Below, in pieces: positions 1-12,106 of a stretch of 64,000 bases of DNA. A program made the position numbers and the translations under genes. Source of the DNA: Phoma sp. XZ068 (taxonomy: Eukaryota > Ascomycota > Dothideomycetes > Pleosporales > Didymellaceae); NCBI GenBank assembly GCA_004835665.1, contig RBKR01000002.1, positions 558,001 through 622,000 on the forward strand, written 5' to 3'. The notes under the pieces are model-generated. The model searched no databases. It was not told the origin of the DNA and saw only the letters and a list, made by a program, of their open reading frames with translations. The first letter of the stretch is position 1. The number at the start of each line of letters is the position of its first letter.

Positions 1-3000
1 CTTGACCTTGTGCGGCCTCTGGTCAATGGGAAGCGCGTCACTGCGAACCAGGTTGATATCCTCGTCGAAGTAGGCCCGCACAACGCTCTGCAAGGGCCGG
101 CCCGGCAGATCCTCAAGGCCCACGGAGTGACTGACATTGACTACTGCGCGCTGCTCTCTCGAGGGAAAGATGGTATACAAACGGCCCTTGGTTGCGTGGG
201 CTCGTTGCTGGTGCAGGGTGTTGCGGTCAACACCAAGGCAGTCAACAACGACACGGCCCCGGCTACGCGAAGTAAGCCTGTTGTCGATCTGCCGCCGTAC
301 GCGTGGAACCACGCCGGGCGCTACTGGGCCGAGTCGCGCATCGTTCGTGAAGGCCGTCTGCGGCTGTATCCGCGTCAGCCGCTGCTGGGTGCACCTTGTC
401 CTACCATGGGTGTTGGGGCTCGCCATTGGCGAGGCTTCATTCGAGCCGCTGAAGAGCCCTGGTTGCGCGATCATCAGATCCAGGGCACAGTTCTCTATCC
501 CGCTGCGGGCTTTTTGGCCATGGCCATTGAGGCCGCAGCGCAGACGGCCGACCCGGCGCGTCGTGTGCATGCCTTCCACCTGCGCGATGTCACTATTGAT
601 GCCGCTCTAGTCGTGCCTGATGATGGCGAGGTCGAGGCCATTCTCGAGCTGAAGCCGCATCGCGCTGCAACACTTGACTCGACGGCAACATGGTCAGAGT
701 TCACCGTCACATCCTCCGACAACAAGGCGGATCTGCGCCAGAATTGCGCAGGCCTAATTGTTATCGAATATGAAGCCCCAGCCGAATCGGGCATGGGCAA
801 GGAGCGGGATCTGGCGCGCCAAGCCGCGAGAGCGACTCTTCGCGAGCTTGATGCTACCACCGACGTGACAATCCCTCACGAAGACCTGTACGCGTACCTA
901 GATAGCCTGGGCCTGAACTATGGACCAGCCTTTGCGCGCGTTGCGGCGGCAGAATTGGACTCTCAAAGGCCAGGATGGTGTGTCGCTGACATCGAAAATA
1001 CGGCCGTGGAGTCGCGTGTGCCGCCATATCGCACCCAGCGCCCGCACGTAATCCATCCAACTACGCTCGATGCCGTCTTTCATCTAGCCTTCGCCGCCTT
1101 CAAGGGCACGGCCGATGAGTTGAGTGGAGCTATGGTCCCCACCAAGATTGAGCAGCTCATTGTGTTCCCTGACGCGCCGTGGCAGCCAGGCTCGGTGCTG
1201 CGTGGACTAGCTCACGCTCGCCGCCATGGCTTTAAGGAGCTGGTAGCGGACTTTCAAGTCCCAGATGCGCTTACCATCACAGGATTTACTTGTTCAGATG
1301 TCTCAGGAAGTGCTTCTCAAGGACAGGCAAATTCTGGTCAAGTGCGTCAAATCGCGACTGCCGTGGTGTCGAAACCGGCGATCGAGATGTTGACCCTAGA
1401 CGAGCTGGGCGCCGTCCTGAAGAAGGCTTCTTCTCTCGAATCGCAGCTGGATCTGGTAGGTTTCTGATGTTTATTCTCTCTATGTTTTCCTCTCTTCGCT
1501 GTTTCCTTATTATACTAACTTGCCCTGCAGTTTGTTGACCTTTTGCACGCTGCAAAGCCCCAACTCTCCATCCTCGAGGTAACTTGCGCCGAGAAGTCAC
1601 TCCTTGTCCGCAGCCCTACTTTCGATCGTCTATGCCAGACAGCAGATATCCATTTCTGTGTTCCAGATGACGCCACTGCTGCTTCGCTTGCAGAACTTGC
1701 GGCCGATATCAACATCAAAGTTGGAGCTCCGGACTTGCTCCCTGCTGGTACGTTTGATCTTGTAGTGGCGCCAGCCAGCACTACTGCTTCCTTGTCTCCG
1801 CTGCTTAAGGAGCACGGCAAGTTGTTCCTCACTGGTGCAGCTCCACCGAGCCTCGGCCTCCCCGGAGTCACCCTTCAAAGTCTACCCGGTATTCTTATTG
1901 CCGGCCTGACTCCCGGTTCAACTGTGCGTGATGTAGGTGCTGAGCTCATCTTGCTTGAATCTCCTCAAGCCTCCAACGACGCCAGGGCTGTAGCTGCCCA
2001 GTTAGCTGCTCACCTCGAAAGTATTGCCATCAAAGCGCGCAGAATTGACTGGGGCTCGCCTGAACAATCTACACTCCTTCAAGGTCGGACATGCGTAGCG
2101 CTGACAGAGCTGGACCGCCCTCTTCTTTCGCAGTTGTCTGAGCAAGATTTTACTGCCATGAAGGCCCTGATCGAGAACGCTAAGAGCCTCACGTGGGTCT
2201 CAGCATTGAATGCACCCCACGGCGCCATTGTAACCGGCCTAGCACGCAGCGTTCGCAATGAAATCCCAGGCCTTCAATTTCGCACCCTGCAGCTCTCCCC
2301 CACCTTCCTGAAAACCCCAAAACAATCAGCCGCTTTGATTTGCCGTGCTCTACGCGCTGAAGTAGCTGATGATGAGTTTGAGCTCTCGACGGATGGAATC
2401 TTCAAAATCAATCGCATTGAGCCTAGCCCACAGTTCAATGCTGATGTGGCCCAGCTCCTTCCTGGTGCCCCCGAGCGACTTGTCAAGATGCCGCTCGGCG
2501 AGGCCTCTGGTCCACAGAAACTCTGTGTCCGCATTCCAGGAATGCTAGACTCGCTTGCATTTGAGCACGACTCCGACCCTGAAACTGATCTGGAGGAAGG
2601 CATGATTGAGGTGCAGATGAAGGCTTCTAGTCTGAAGTAAGTAGATTCTCTCACATGTACTGCGTTCCTTCACACTAACTCACTTCAGTTTCCGCGACAT
2701 CATGGTTGCTGTGGGCCAGATCCCCGACAACAAGCTCGGCTTCGAGGGCGCTGGCATCGTTCAGCGTCTCGGACCAGGCGTTTCCGACTTTAAAGTCGGG
2801 GATCATATATGTTTCTACAGCCACGGTGCGCATCGCACCGTTCACCGCGCACGTGCAGACTACTGCCAACTGCTGCCAGAGGGCTTGTCTTTCGAAGAGG
2901 CAGCAACTCTTCCCCTCGTCCACAGCACCGCCTGGTATGGCATTGTCAGGGCCGCTCGCGCTCAGCCAAATCAGTCGATTCTTATCCATGCCGCCGCAGG

Positions 3001-4705
3001 TGGTGTCGGCCAGGCAGCCATTCAGCTGGCCAAGCACATTGGCATGGAAATCTACGCTACTGTAAGCTCTGATGAGAAAAAGAAGCTCATTCATGATAAG
3101 TACAGCGTGCCAGAGGATCACATTCTCAACTCCCGCGACTTAAGCTTTGCCGACGGTATCAAGCGCATGACTGGTGGTCGCGGTGTTGATATAGTCCTCA
3201 ACTCTTTATCCGGAGAAGCTCTGCGCCAGTCGTGGTATTGCATCGCACCATTTGGCACTTTCCTTGAGATTGGCATGAAGGACTTTTTGAGCAATACTCG
3301 ACTCGATATGAAGCCGTTCCTTCAAGACGCCACATATGTCGCCTTCAACCTGAACAACTTCGCGAACCACCGACCGGAGCTCATGGCTGAGATCCTCTCA
3401 AACACATTCAAGCTTCTTCGCTCGGGCGTTACGAAACCCGTTTATCCCGTAACGGCTTACCCTGTCGGCCAGGTAGAAGAAGCCTTCCGTCTCATGCAAC
3501 GAGGAAAACACGTTGGAAAAGTCGTCTTGTCAATGTCTCCCACTGAAGTCGTCACCGTCGTCCAACCCAGCGCTCCAACCTTGAGCTTGCTTCCCAGTGC
3601 CACTTATATGCTCGTTGGCGGACTTGGCGGCCTCGGCAGAAGTCTCGCAAGACTGTTTGTCAAACGTGGCGCTCGCAAGCTATGCTTCATCTCTCGCTCT
3701 GGTGCCGCCTCGAAAGATGCCCAGAGCCTCGTAACAGAGCTCGAGCAGGCAGGTGTCAATGTCAAGGTTGCCAAGTGTGATGCGGCCGACGCCAGCGCAG
3801 TGGACGCTGTTGTCAAGGAGTGCAATGAGCAGCTCGGACCTGTCCGTGGTGTTGTACAATGCGCTATGGTTCTCCGTGACCTTCTCTTCCAGAACATGAC
3901 TTACAAGGACTGGGTGGAGTCGACAAGGCCCAAAGTCCAAGGCACCTGGAATCTGCACAAAAGCCTACCTGAGGTGGACTTCTTCATTACGCTCAGCTCC
4001 TTCACTGGAGTCTTCGGTAACCGTGCACAAAGCAACTACGCCGCTGCTGGTACCTTTGAAGACGCATTGGCCCACTACCGCCGCGCACAGGGCCAAAGCG
4101 CTACGACTCTCGACCTAGGCATCATGCGCGAGATTGGCGTTCTGGCCGAAAAACACATCACGGACTACTTGCCCGAGTGGGAAAAGCCTTTTGGCCTCAA
4201 CGAAGCCGAGTACCTCGCCCTGATGGAAAGCATCATCCTCGCAGGCGACTCTGCCGACGCTCAGATTCCCACCGGTCTCGCGACCGCCGGGTCCGCGGCC
4301 GCCGCTGGCATCGCGCCCCCTTTTTACTTTGAGGACCCGCGCTTCAGCATCCTCGCCAACATCGGCAGCAAGTCCGCGTCGGGCCAGGGCAGCAAATCTG
4401 TCTCCTGGCAAGACGAGCTCGCAGCGTCGGAGTCCCCTGCCGCGGCTGCTGAAGTCGTCACCGCAGCCCTCGTCGCGCGTCTAGCCAAGTCTCTCCAAAC
4501 AGACGCCGCTGACATTGACACCGCCAAGCCTCTGCATGCGTTCGGCGTTGATTCACTCGTTGCCGTGGAGATTGCGAGCTGGGTGTTGAAGGATCTGAAG
4601 GCAACGGTTACGGTGTTTGATGTCCTGGGTAGCATGCCTATAACGGCTCTTGCGCTGCTGATTGCGGAGAGGTCGACTCTGGTTCAGAAGAAAGGGGCGG
4701 AATAG
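1..4705 (+). CDS. Highly reducing polyketide synthase, C-terminal part (AT end-DH-vestigial MT-ER-KR-ACP)
   Basis: The reading frame is open from base 1, so the KS and most of the AT lie outside the window. Exons are 1-1455, 1531-2636 and 2689-4705, giving 1525 visible residues. Residues 1-90 end the AT (VGPHNALQGPA). The DH follows with its HxxxGxxxxP histidine at residue 158 and the catalytic Asp at 357 (LDAVFH). After the first intron a short region resembles a C-methyltransferase but lacks the glycine-rich SAM motif. The ER has an NADPH loop (HAAAGGVGQ, about residue 954). The KR has Tyr1304 in NYAAAG; position Tyr+4, often Asn, is Gly here, a site that may vary in fungal enzymes. The C-terminal ACP carries DSL with Ser1476. 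The enzyme should build a reduced, unmethylated chain. Pairing with the SAT-bearing non-reducing PKS at 12107 suggests it supplies the starter unit. Domain identity is certain; the product is inferred. Confidence 0.95.
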
Positions 4706-5364
4706 TATAGATTGGTGTGCATTTCCTCGGAATAGAACGGTTTAGTAGAAACATATTGCTGTGATTGTGAAATTTCGTGACGTTACTGGAAGAGTTTGAA
4801 GAATAATTATCGAACACGATACGTCTTCCTGAGCAATATGTCAGTATATGGCAATACTGTATTTGAAAGGTCGGCCTAGCGATTACTGAGTAGGAAGCTG
4901 GAGCCTTGACATTAAGTAGCAGTTGACAGCGACCAGCTATGACGACAATTTGTAGTCTCCCATTGTAGGTACGATTTTGATTAATGGTTGAACACTCGTA
5001 TTTCCACGATGCCTTGAAGAGGTTGGATTGGGGACACCTTACAGCTCTCGAGTTAAACTCCTGACTTCCATCGCCACAAGCACCCGTAGATATATTTCTA
5101 AATGCGGTTCATCTTATTCATATACATTGTTCATAGGGTATCGACACATTTGCAGGCATTTAGGTATAATTAAGGAGGAGCTGCGTGGGTAACAAATCAA
5201 GTGTTTGGCAGAAGCAAGGATTCACATTCAAAGCCGAGCCAGCATCAAATTTGTCTAACCCTGTTAACTCCATCATCAGCCCTATCACTAAAAGAGCAAA
5301 GACATATTTGCTCTGATTGAGAAGTAGAATATGCAGCCTCCTCGCCTCCTCCCTATGCAACGCC
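4706..5364. other. Intergenic between convergent genes
   Basis: This spacer lies between the 3' ends of the reducing PKS and the carboxylesterase-like gene. It should hold both 3' UTRs and transcription end sites. No ORF, RNA gene or repeat was recognised. Confidence 0.6.
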
Positions 5365-7144
5365 TCAAACAGTGCAATTCACCCCCTTAAGCCCTGCATC
5401 CACCTCCGCAACAGAACGAATCTGCGCCAGTGTGTCATTTTCGCCAAACACAATCATAGTTCCATTCGGGCCCGTGTACTGCGGCCACTTTGCAGCGGTG
5501 AGGCCGTGCTCTGGGTCCTTGATGAACGCGAGCCAGAGGTCTTGCATTTTAGCGCTTAGGGCGTACTCAAAGGCAGTTGAGTTACCGCGGAAGTCGGCGT
5601 GCGTGCCAGTTACGAGAGGGAGGTCTGCAAAGTGGTATGCTCCCATCCAGGGTCTGTGGGGGTTTAGTACTAAGACCGTGGAAGATGGAGGCAGACTTAC
5701 TTGGGAGAAATATTAGTAAAGTTGCCTGAATAGAGGAATCGCCAGGTTCTACCACCGCCTTGGACGCGGGCGCTGTTGAGAATACCAATGTTAGCTTACA
5801 GGGCGACGATATAGGAAGGTGAGGGTGGCGTACGTACACGGACGCCTGAGCCATGGGGCATTGGAAAATTCCAAGAGTCTCTTCTTCGATCGCTTTTTGG
5901 GTGATATTGACGCCATCGGCGTCGTAAGGAACGAAGTTGGATCCTTCGTGCGAGGTCGATCCAACCAACGTCGGCTGCGGCAGATTATCAGAGAGAGAGC
6001 TCAATATCGCAAATTTTTGTTACCGCTCACCAGTTTCGGAATGCTCTTGGACCCAGCCATTTCCAAGTAATGAGCTTTATTGAATGCGGTGATGTTGTCT
6101 ACCGCGGGGCCAAGGTATAGTTTAGGCGCGGCTCCACTGTCAGTGTGCATTTTCAGTAATTGTTCAAGCGCCGCTGCATCTACACTGCGCATACACTCAA
6201 GGACTTGTTGTGCGCTTCCCGTGCAGTTGAATTTGTTCGCAACCCAGCTCCAGGTCGTTTGGTTGGGGTCTGCGGCAAAGTTGGTTTGATAGATGACAGC
6301 ACTCTGTTGGATGAGGCCACGTGCGATAGGGTCGACATGGTGGGCGTATTGGTAGGCATCAATGATGCCAGCTCCAGCAGCCAGGCCCCAGAGAACAATC
6401 TTTGAAGGATCGCCGCCAAAACTGGCAATGTTGTCGCGAACCCATTCGATACTGAATACTGTGTAAGCGTTATGCTTTGGTGCTCGCCATGAGAGGATGT
6501 CTTACCCTAGACGAACGTCGCGAAGACCCACATTCAGCTCTGACTGGTTTAATCCAGGCGCATTAGCAAAACCCAGGAGGTTTAGGCGGTAGCTTGCTTT
6601 GTGTCAGTGCGATGTCATCGCACAATCGCGAAAGAGACACAACTCACTTGATCTGCACGATGATATGCTCCTGCGACCGCTGGATCCACTTCTGGGGCCT
6701 CTCATACGGAACTTCAACGCCGCCATAGGTGAATTCGCCGCCATGTATCCACACCAAGACAGGGAGACGCTTCTGCTTGGGCTGTTTTGGTGCTAGTACG
6801 TTCAGGAACAAGCAGTCCTCGCTGTAGGGCGGCGATGGATTGAACTCAGGGACAAGGTCGAAGATATTAGGCTTGCCTGTAAAGTACTGCTGGCATGAGG
6901 AAGGAGGGTTTTTGGCGAGAACAGCAACGGGCGACGGTGCTTTTGGAATTGGAGGTTGGAAGCGCAGAGCGCCCAACGGGGCTTCAGCGAACGGAATACC
7001 CAACCATTGCTTGACATCCGGGGTGATGGTATCAGTGGTGCCAACGAATCTTCCTGCCGCTGTTTCGACCTCAAGTTCCGTCGCAATACATGGGAGGCTC
7101 ACTGCAGCAAGCAGGAGTGGGCTCACGAATTGAAAGGATCGCAT
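5365..7144 (-). CDS. Type-B carboxylesterase-like secreted protein, catalytic Ser replaced by Ala
   Basis: Six exons on the minus strand (7144-6648, 6592-6506, 6451-6031, 5974-5838, 5772-5701, 5653-5365) give 500 residues, a normal length for carboxylesterase type B. An N-terminal hydrophobic stretch looks like a signal peptide. Family landmarks are present: EDCLFLNV, the oxyanion-hole HGGEFTYGG, VNYRLN-like INYRLN, and FGGDP before the nucleophile elbow. The elbow, normally G-E-S-A-G, reads G-L-A-A-G. The nucleophile position is therefore Ala219 (codon 6379-6381). The other triad candidates remain: Glu345 in STSHEG and His412 in GAYHFAD. The gene is intact, with six clean splice junctions and no internal stop. 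This argues for a pseudoenzyme or a recruited non-hydrolytic role rather than decay. It sits inside the polyketide cluster, divergent from the questin-oxidase-like gene, and probably shares that promoter. A sequencing error at one codon is the main alternative. Confidence 0.9.
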
Positions 7145-7611
7145 GATTGGCTATCCGAGGGGTTTGGTACTATCTGAAACATGCAGAAAGGTCTGCTTTT
7201 TAAATCTCCATGCAAATTACATTCGCCAAAGAAGCTTTTGCCTCTGGGAAAGGCGCGTGCGTGCATATCTTGTGGTGCGGTGATAAGTTCCTCGTATCTC
7301 CAACTTCGGCGTTCAAAACGTCCTGCGCGCGGCGACTTTCCAGCGTTCTATATGCGGTAATGACGAACCACCAGCAAGATTGCTCAAGTCGGAGCGGAGC
7401 GCTTCAACTATTCCTTCGGCGCTTAGTGATATTATCACGCCTTGGGAATCACGGTGCTTCATGAAGCCGATATACATAGGAGAATGGCGCCTACACATAA
7501 GCTCTCCCTTGCCGACTCGCAGGTTGAATTAGACATAGTCAAACAGCGAGCATCATTTTTGGTTACCTCAAGAGACATAATTGACCCGAAAATATACTTT
7601 GGAGATTCATC
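7145..7611. promoter_or_regulatory. Bidirectional promoter, esterase-like / questin-oxidase-like genes
   Basis: This 467-bp spacer separates two divergently transcribed cluster genes and must hold both promoters. No convincing regulator site was identified by eye. A GC-rich patch with overlapping CGGAG repeats lies near 7389-7400. Confidence 0.5.
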
Positions 7612-9216
7612 ATGGCTGAATTACGCTATGCGATTGACCCCATCAAGACCCCCGGCCTTGTACATGTCGACAACTTGACGCGCGAGAGCGCCGACACTGC
7701 GACTCGAATTCTGACGGAGAACTCCAAACTGCACCACATTTATACCAGTGAAGCGCGGAAGATGGGGGTATGGCACCACTCACTCCAATGACGCAATATC
7801 AACACGGCGCTGAAATTCAAACGTAGGCCCATCTCCACAATCACATCACGCACCATACGCTCGCTTTGTACTCGCTTGGTGCCTCTGCTGAGCAGATCAT
7901 TGAGCACAAGGAACATAACGAAGAGTATCAGCTGCAACCAATAAATCCGCCTGATGAGGCGGTCATGGCCGAAATGGGGACTGAGGAAGGGTATAAGCGG
8001 TACCTGGGCAACGAGGATTACTTCCTGAACTACACCGAGTTCTTCAAGCGCGAGATTGCGCGGCAGGGCTATGAGAAAGTCCTGCAGAAGTACATGATTG
8101 GCGGGAGTGAGATCGCGGACGATAATCTGGGTCGCATGTATCATGGTTAGTTTTCCTTGTTTCCATTGCACTCGACCTGAGAAATAGAGTAGAGGCTGAC
8201 ATGCTTGAAATTCTAGGATATATTCACTCCTTCATGTACGTGGGCATGGGTCTGGAGTATAAGCAGCTGCCGCTCATTGCAGAGGGCCTTGCGCAAGCCG
8301 CCGTCCACGAAGACATGTACTACAACGATGCTTTTTTCGCAGCTGAGCGTCTGGCCCGCCAGGCCAACGAGACCGCCCTAACGCTGGTCGACGCGCTGGA
8401 AGAGTGCCACAAGTATCCGTCTATTTTGGGGTGTTCCAGCGGTGATTATCATCACCAGATGCAACCAAATGGCATGTGGTTCATCAAGAAAGAAATGGTC
8501 AGAGACGGGGTGTGCGGAGAGGCTTCTATTGATGATGTCGTCCGCGTGTGCGCGCGATACCGCGTCGACCCCAATGACTTGGAGCGCGCGACGGCCGAGT
8601 TGATCAACGCAACAGGTAAGTCTTTCTCTAGCTTTTTCGAGCCTAAAAGAAAAGACTCGCTAAACATGTGGCAGTTTTCATGGCCGCTGGAGCACAGTGT
8701 CCGCCGCATGAATGCCGCTATGACTTCTTCCTCATTCACTGCACAAACGCGTCCATCTGGCACTCTTCCTTCCTGACCGAACCATCTGTGACAAATGAGC
8801 AAAAGGCTCGCCTGATTGAGTACACGGGTCGAGTGACGCTGATGATGTATGCGGCAATGGGGTGCCCACGCTTAAGCATGGAGTGGGTTATGTCGCAACC
8901 GCCCCGTTATCGGAACACAACCTGGTCTCGCGTCTTCGAGCGAGCGTGCAAGCACAGAGACGATGGACACATGATCAAGCTGATCCGAGCGATTAAGCAC
9001 GCCGAGGTGGTTTCCAAGCCATACGACCGTCTGCCTGAATTTCGCGTCAAGCAGCACATGTTCTTGCAGGCTGCCATTGTTGCTATAGATTCGGCTAGCA
9101 GGGTGCCTATGATTGGAATTCAACATTTCGATCTTGTGCGCGGCGCTGGTTACCCCGAGCAGTGGGACAAAGTGCCGTTGAGGGGGATCAATGGAAGAGG
9201 AACCAATGGGAGGTAG
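7612..9216 (+). CDS. Questin-oxidase-like protein (AflY/GedK family Baeyer-Villiger oxygenase)
   Basis: Exons 7612-7767, 7827-8145, 8217-8615 and 8675-9216 encode 471 residues, the usual length of the family. The family signature follows the first intron: a His-rich HNHITHH, then LALYSLGASAEQI, then an N-terminal-half motif YKRYLG. Further on come GYIHSFMYVGMGLEY and AEGLAQAAVHE, and near the C-terminus FFLIHCTNASIW. Characterised members (questin oxidase GedK; AflY/HypB of aflatoxin synthesis) carry out Baeyer-Villiger-type oxidative cleavage of anthraquinone rings using NADPH and no recognisable flavin-binding fold. Here the neighbours point to a resorcylic-type aromatic product rather than an anthraquinone. 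The substrate may be an aromatic or quinone intermediate produced by the FAD monooxygenase at 19073. Family assignment is by motif memory and is strong; the reaction in this pathway is inferred. Confidence 0.88.
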
Positions 9217-9872
9217 ATTTGCACTGTATGGTTTAGGAACTCCTATTCAAACGTACATGGTTAGTTCCATAAATGAAGAAGCATATTTTGTATCCATCAT
9301 TCAAACTCTCAAGAATCATAGAGTCGATCACAGTCTCATATCAGGTATTTTCAGAATTTTATTCAGTGCGGTTTTCGTAAATGTGGATTGTCCCCGTAGC
9401 TGGCGTAGCTCTTGAGGTGATAAATGCATAGACCGCTTGTGACTTAAGAGCTTAGAACGCCTATATGTACCCTGCGAGACTGGATCTGGAATTCTTTCTC
9501 CACATGGCGTAAATTATACAATCAATCCATCAATCAATTAACAGCGTGTGGGTTGGGTTTCACAATCCAGTAACTGCCTGATAACACTGATCTACAACAA
9601 ATAGGCCCGAGTGAGGAGATCAACAAAGAGGCAAATACCCAACCCAATGGAACAACCCCTAACACCGTCCCCCCCAGTTAACTCCGCCCTTATTTCCGCC
9701 CCTGCATGACACGCATGTATGCACGCAATCGGGCATTTCCCCTGCATTTCAGCAACGACAACTCGCCGAGCCGCCGTACATATACCATGTCTGCACGCCA
9801 AGTTCGAACAAGAACTAGCATTTCTTGGTAGTCTTTCTTCGCAACGCCTCGCTAGGAACGCCTCGAGATACA
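9217..9872. other. Intergenic: 3' end of questin-oxidase-like gene and MFS promoter
   Basis: The 656-bp spacer lies between two co-directional genes. It contains an A/T-rich half and a GC-rich half with a CTCGCCGAGCCGCCG patch around 9762-9776 that could belong to the transporter promoter. No ORF is supported. Confidence 0.5.
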
Positions 9873-11537
9873 ATGGCTGCTCCCCAATCTAAATCTACAA
9901 GGATACCGCACTGGCGCCTCGTCCTTTCGCAGACACTCATCGATGATGATATCCTCGCCCACGACTACCCCGGCTCTGGCACCGAGCAGGATCCCTACAG
10001 TGTCGATTGGATCCCCAACGACGCGCGCAGCCCGCTGAACATTTCGTTTGCCATGAAATGGTTCATCACCGTCATTATGGGCCTGGGTACACTCTCCGTA
10101 TCCTTCGCATCGACAGCATTCTCCGGGGCGCAGGAGCAGCTACGCAATGATTTCGGTATCGTCACGGTCGTGGCAACGCTCACAGTGTCGCTGTTCGTAC
10201 TGGGTTTTGCTTTTGGGCCGATGACTTGGGCGCCCATGTCGGAGTTGTATGGGCGACAGGTTCTTGCTACAGTTATGTTCGGGCTGGTTACGATATTCGG
10301 CGGTGCGTCGATTGCGTCGACGAATATTGCTACGTTACTCGTCTTACGTACACTTGCGGGCTTGTTTGGCGCCTCCGCCATTGTCAACTCGGCGGGCGTT
10401 ATCTCGGATATGTTTGTTGCGAGCGAGCGTGGTCTCGCTGTCACTCTGTACTGCGCTGCTCCGTTTCTGGGGCCGACGTTGGGACCGATCGCAAGTGGCT
10501 TCTTGGCGGAGAAAGCTGGGTGGCGCTGGGTTGATGGGATGACTGTCATTTTCACCGGCATTCTGTGGCTCTTCACGATGCTTTTCGTGCCAGAGACGTA
10601 TGCGCCCTATCTTCTCCTCCGGCGGGCCAGCAAGCTCTCGGAACTGACTGGCAAGGTGTACAAGAGTAAACTGGAAGTGGGCAAGGAGCCGAAGCGAGCA
10701 TCAGAAGTATTCTGGAGGACTATATCGCGCCCGTGGATTCTGCTCTTCATGGAGCCAATTGTTCTCCTCGTTGCCATTTACGCCGCTATTATCTACGGAA
10801 CATTGTACCTCACCTTCACAGCCTTTCCAATCATATTCCGCGGTGAACGCCACTGGTCGCAGGGCATCAGTGGACTGTCTTTCGTTGGCGTCATGTGTGG
10901 GCAAATAAGCGCCATGATACTCTACCTCGCGCTGGACAAGCGATACAAACGCATCGTTGCCGAGAAGGGATGGGCACCACCGGAAACCAGACTGGAGCCA
11001 GGGCTCATAGGATGCGTATTGATGCCGATAGGCTTGTTTTGGTTTGCTTTCACTACGTATCCGTCCGTACCTTGGATTGTCAGTTTGATTGGAACTGCGT
11101 TCTTTGGGCTCGGGCAAGTTCTGCTGTTTATCAGCATTATGAACTACACCATTGATGCATACACGGTGTATGCCTCGTCAGCACTTGCTGCCAACGCTAT
11201 ATTGAGAGCCCTTTTTGGCGCAGTCTTGTAAGTCATCTTTCTCTGTCAAACAGAACAGAGTAGCTAACAGATCCGTGCAAGCCCGCTTTTCACGCCATAC
11301 ATGTACGACAGTCTGGGACCGAGGTGGGCATCAGCAATTCCAGCGTTTTTGGCGCTGGCCTGCGCGCCTTTGCCGTGGCTGTTTTACAAGTATGGCGCTA
11401 AAATTCGTGAGCACTGCAAGTACTCGCGTGAATCTGCGCGTATTATCGAGCAATTGCATGGTATTGCCACGCCAGCAGCATGTAAGGAGAGCACGGAAGA
11501 AGGAATTGCCGGTAGCAGCAGTTCTGAGAGGGACTAA
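9873..11537 (+). CDS. MFS transporter, drug:H+ antiporter type
   Basis: Exons 9873-11227 and 11282-11537 encode 536 residues. The first ATG giving the family-typical N-terminus (MAAPQSKS) was chosen; the open frame extends further upstream without an ATG. The protein has a polar N-terminal region of about 60 residues, then twelve predicted membrane segments. It carries the loop motif APMSELYGRQ and a C-motif-like stretch (FLGPTLGPIASGF) characteristic of DHA1 drug:H+ antiporters. There is a central cytosolic loop and a Ser-rich C-terminal tail. Its position between the questin-oxidase-like gene and the non-reducing PKS suggests that it exports the polyketide and may confer self-protection. 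The exported compound cannot be deduced from sequence. Confidence 0.92.
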
Positions 11538-12106
11538 TTTGGTGGGATTGGATAAAGATATGGTGCTACTGTGGTATGTGGAAAAGGGAAATTTGCGTAT
11601 GAGGCTACTAGGGATGATTTCGGGATCAGCAGTGTGTTTTGAATAGACTGGTGTAATCATAGAAAAAGAAGCGGTGAAGTGGCAAATGGACATGACTGAA
11701 AGATGGATGTGACTGTGAACACTGTAAATCATGCACTGATTTTGACTCAGGATCAGCGCAGGAGATAATCAACGCCCCGCGGGGAAGTGTATATCGTAGA
11801 CAGCAACTGTAGCATCACTACCAAATGCAGAGGTGCGGAAGATATCGGACACTGAGAGCATCAGTGGCCATAGCAACGATGAACGATAATGCTCGGCCGC
11901 CGAGTCGAGATATACTTGGTATATGTGGGGATAGGGAGCTGGAAATCGCCGAAAGCAGGAGTAGCATCAGGAGACACGTATTGGAGTGTGATTAGATAGG
12001 CGTCGGCGTTCATATTGGCGTGTGAATACCTAGGTAGTTTAAAGAGGGCGCAAGCTTAACTACAGTCCAAGGCTTGGTGTTCAGATCAGGTACCAAATCA
12101 TTTAAC
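11538..12106. promoter_or_regulatory. Promoter region of the non-reducing PKS
   Basis: The 569-bp spacer follows the transporter and precedes the non-reducing PKS. It contains a palindromic TCG-N5-CGA element at 11893-11903 (separate entry) and no supported ORF. Confidence 0.5.
11893..11903. promoter_or_regulatory. Palindromic TCG-N5-CGA element (Zn2Cys6-type site)
   Basis: The sequence TCGGCCGCCGA lies about 205 bp upstream of the non-reducing PKS start codon, inside a CTCGG-N3-CCGAG inverted repeat. It has the TCG-N5-CGA spacing known for AflR-type binuclear zinc regulators. No such regulator is visible in the cluster, so the link is tentative. Confidence 0.3.

Noticed and set aside
10..60. 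GTG at base 10 as a start of the first PKS piece
   Set aside because: The frame is open to base 1 and the encoded sequence is the interior of an AT domain, so the gene starts outside the window.
4031..4051. KR of the reducing PKS judged inactive because Tyr+4 is Gly instead of Asn
   Set aside because: Tyr1304 and the NADPH loop are intact and I believe fungal reducing PKSs vary at this position, so inactivity is not supported.
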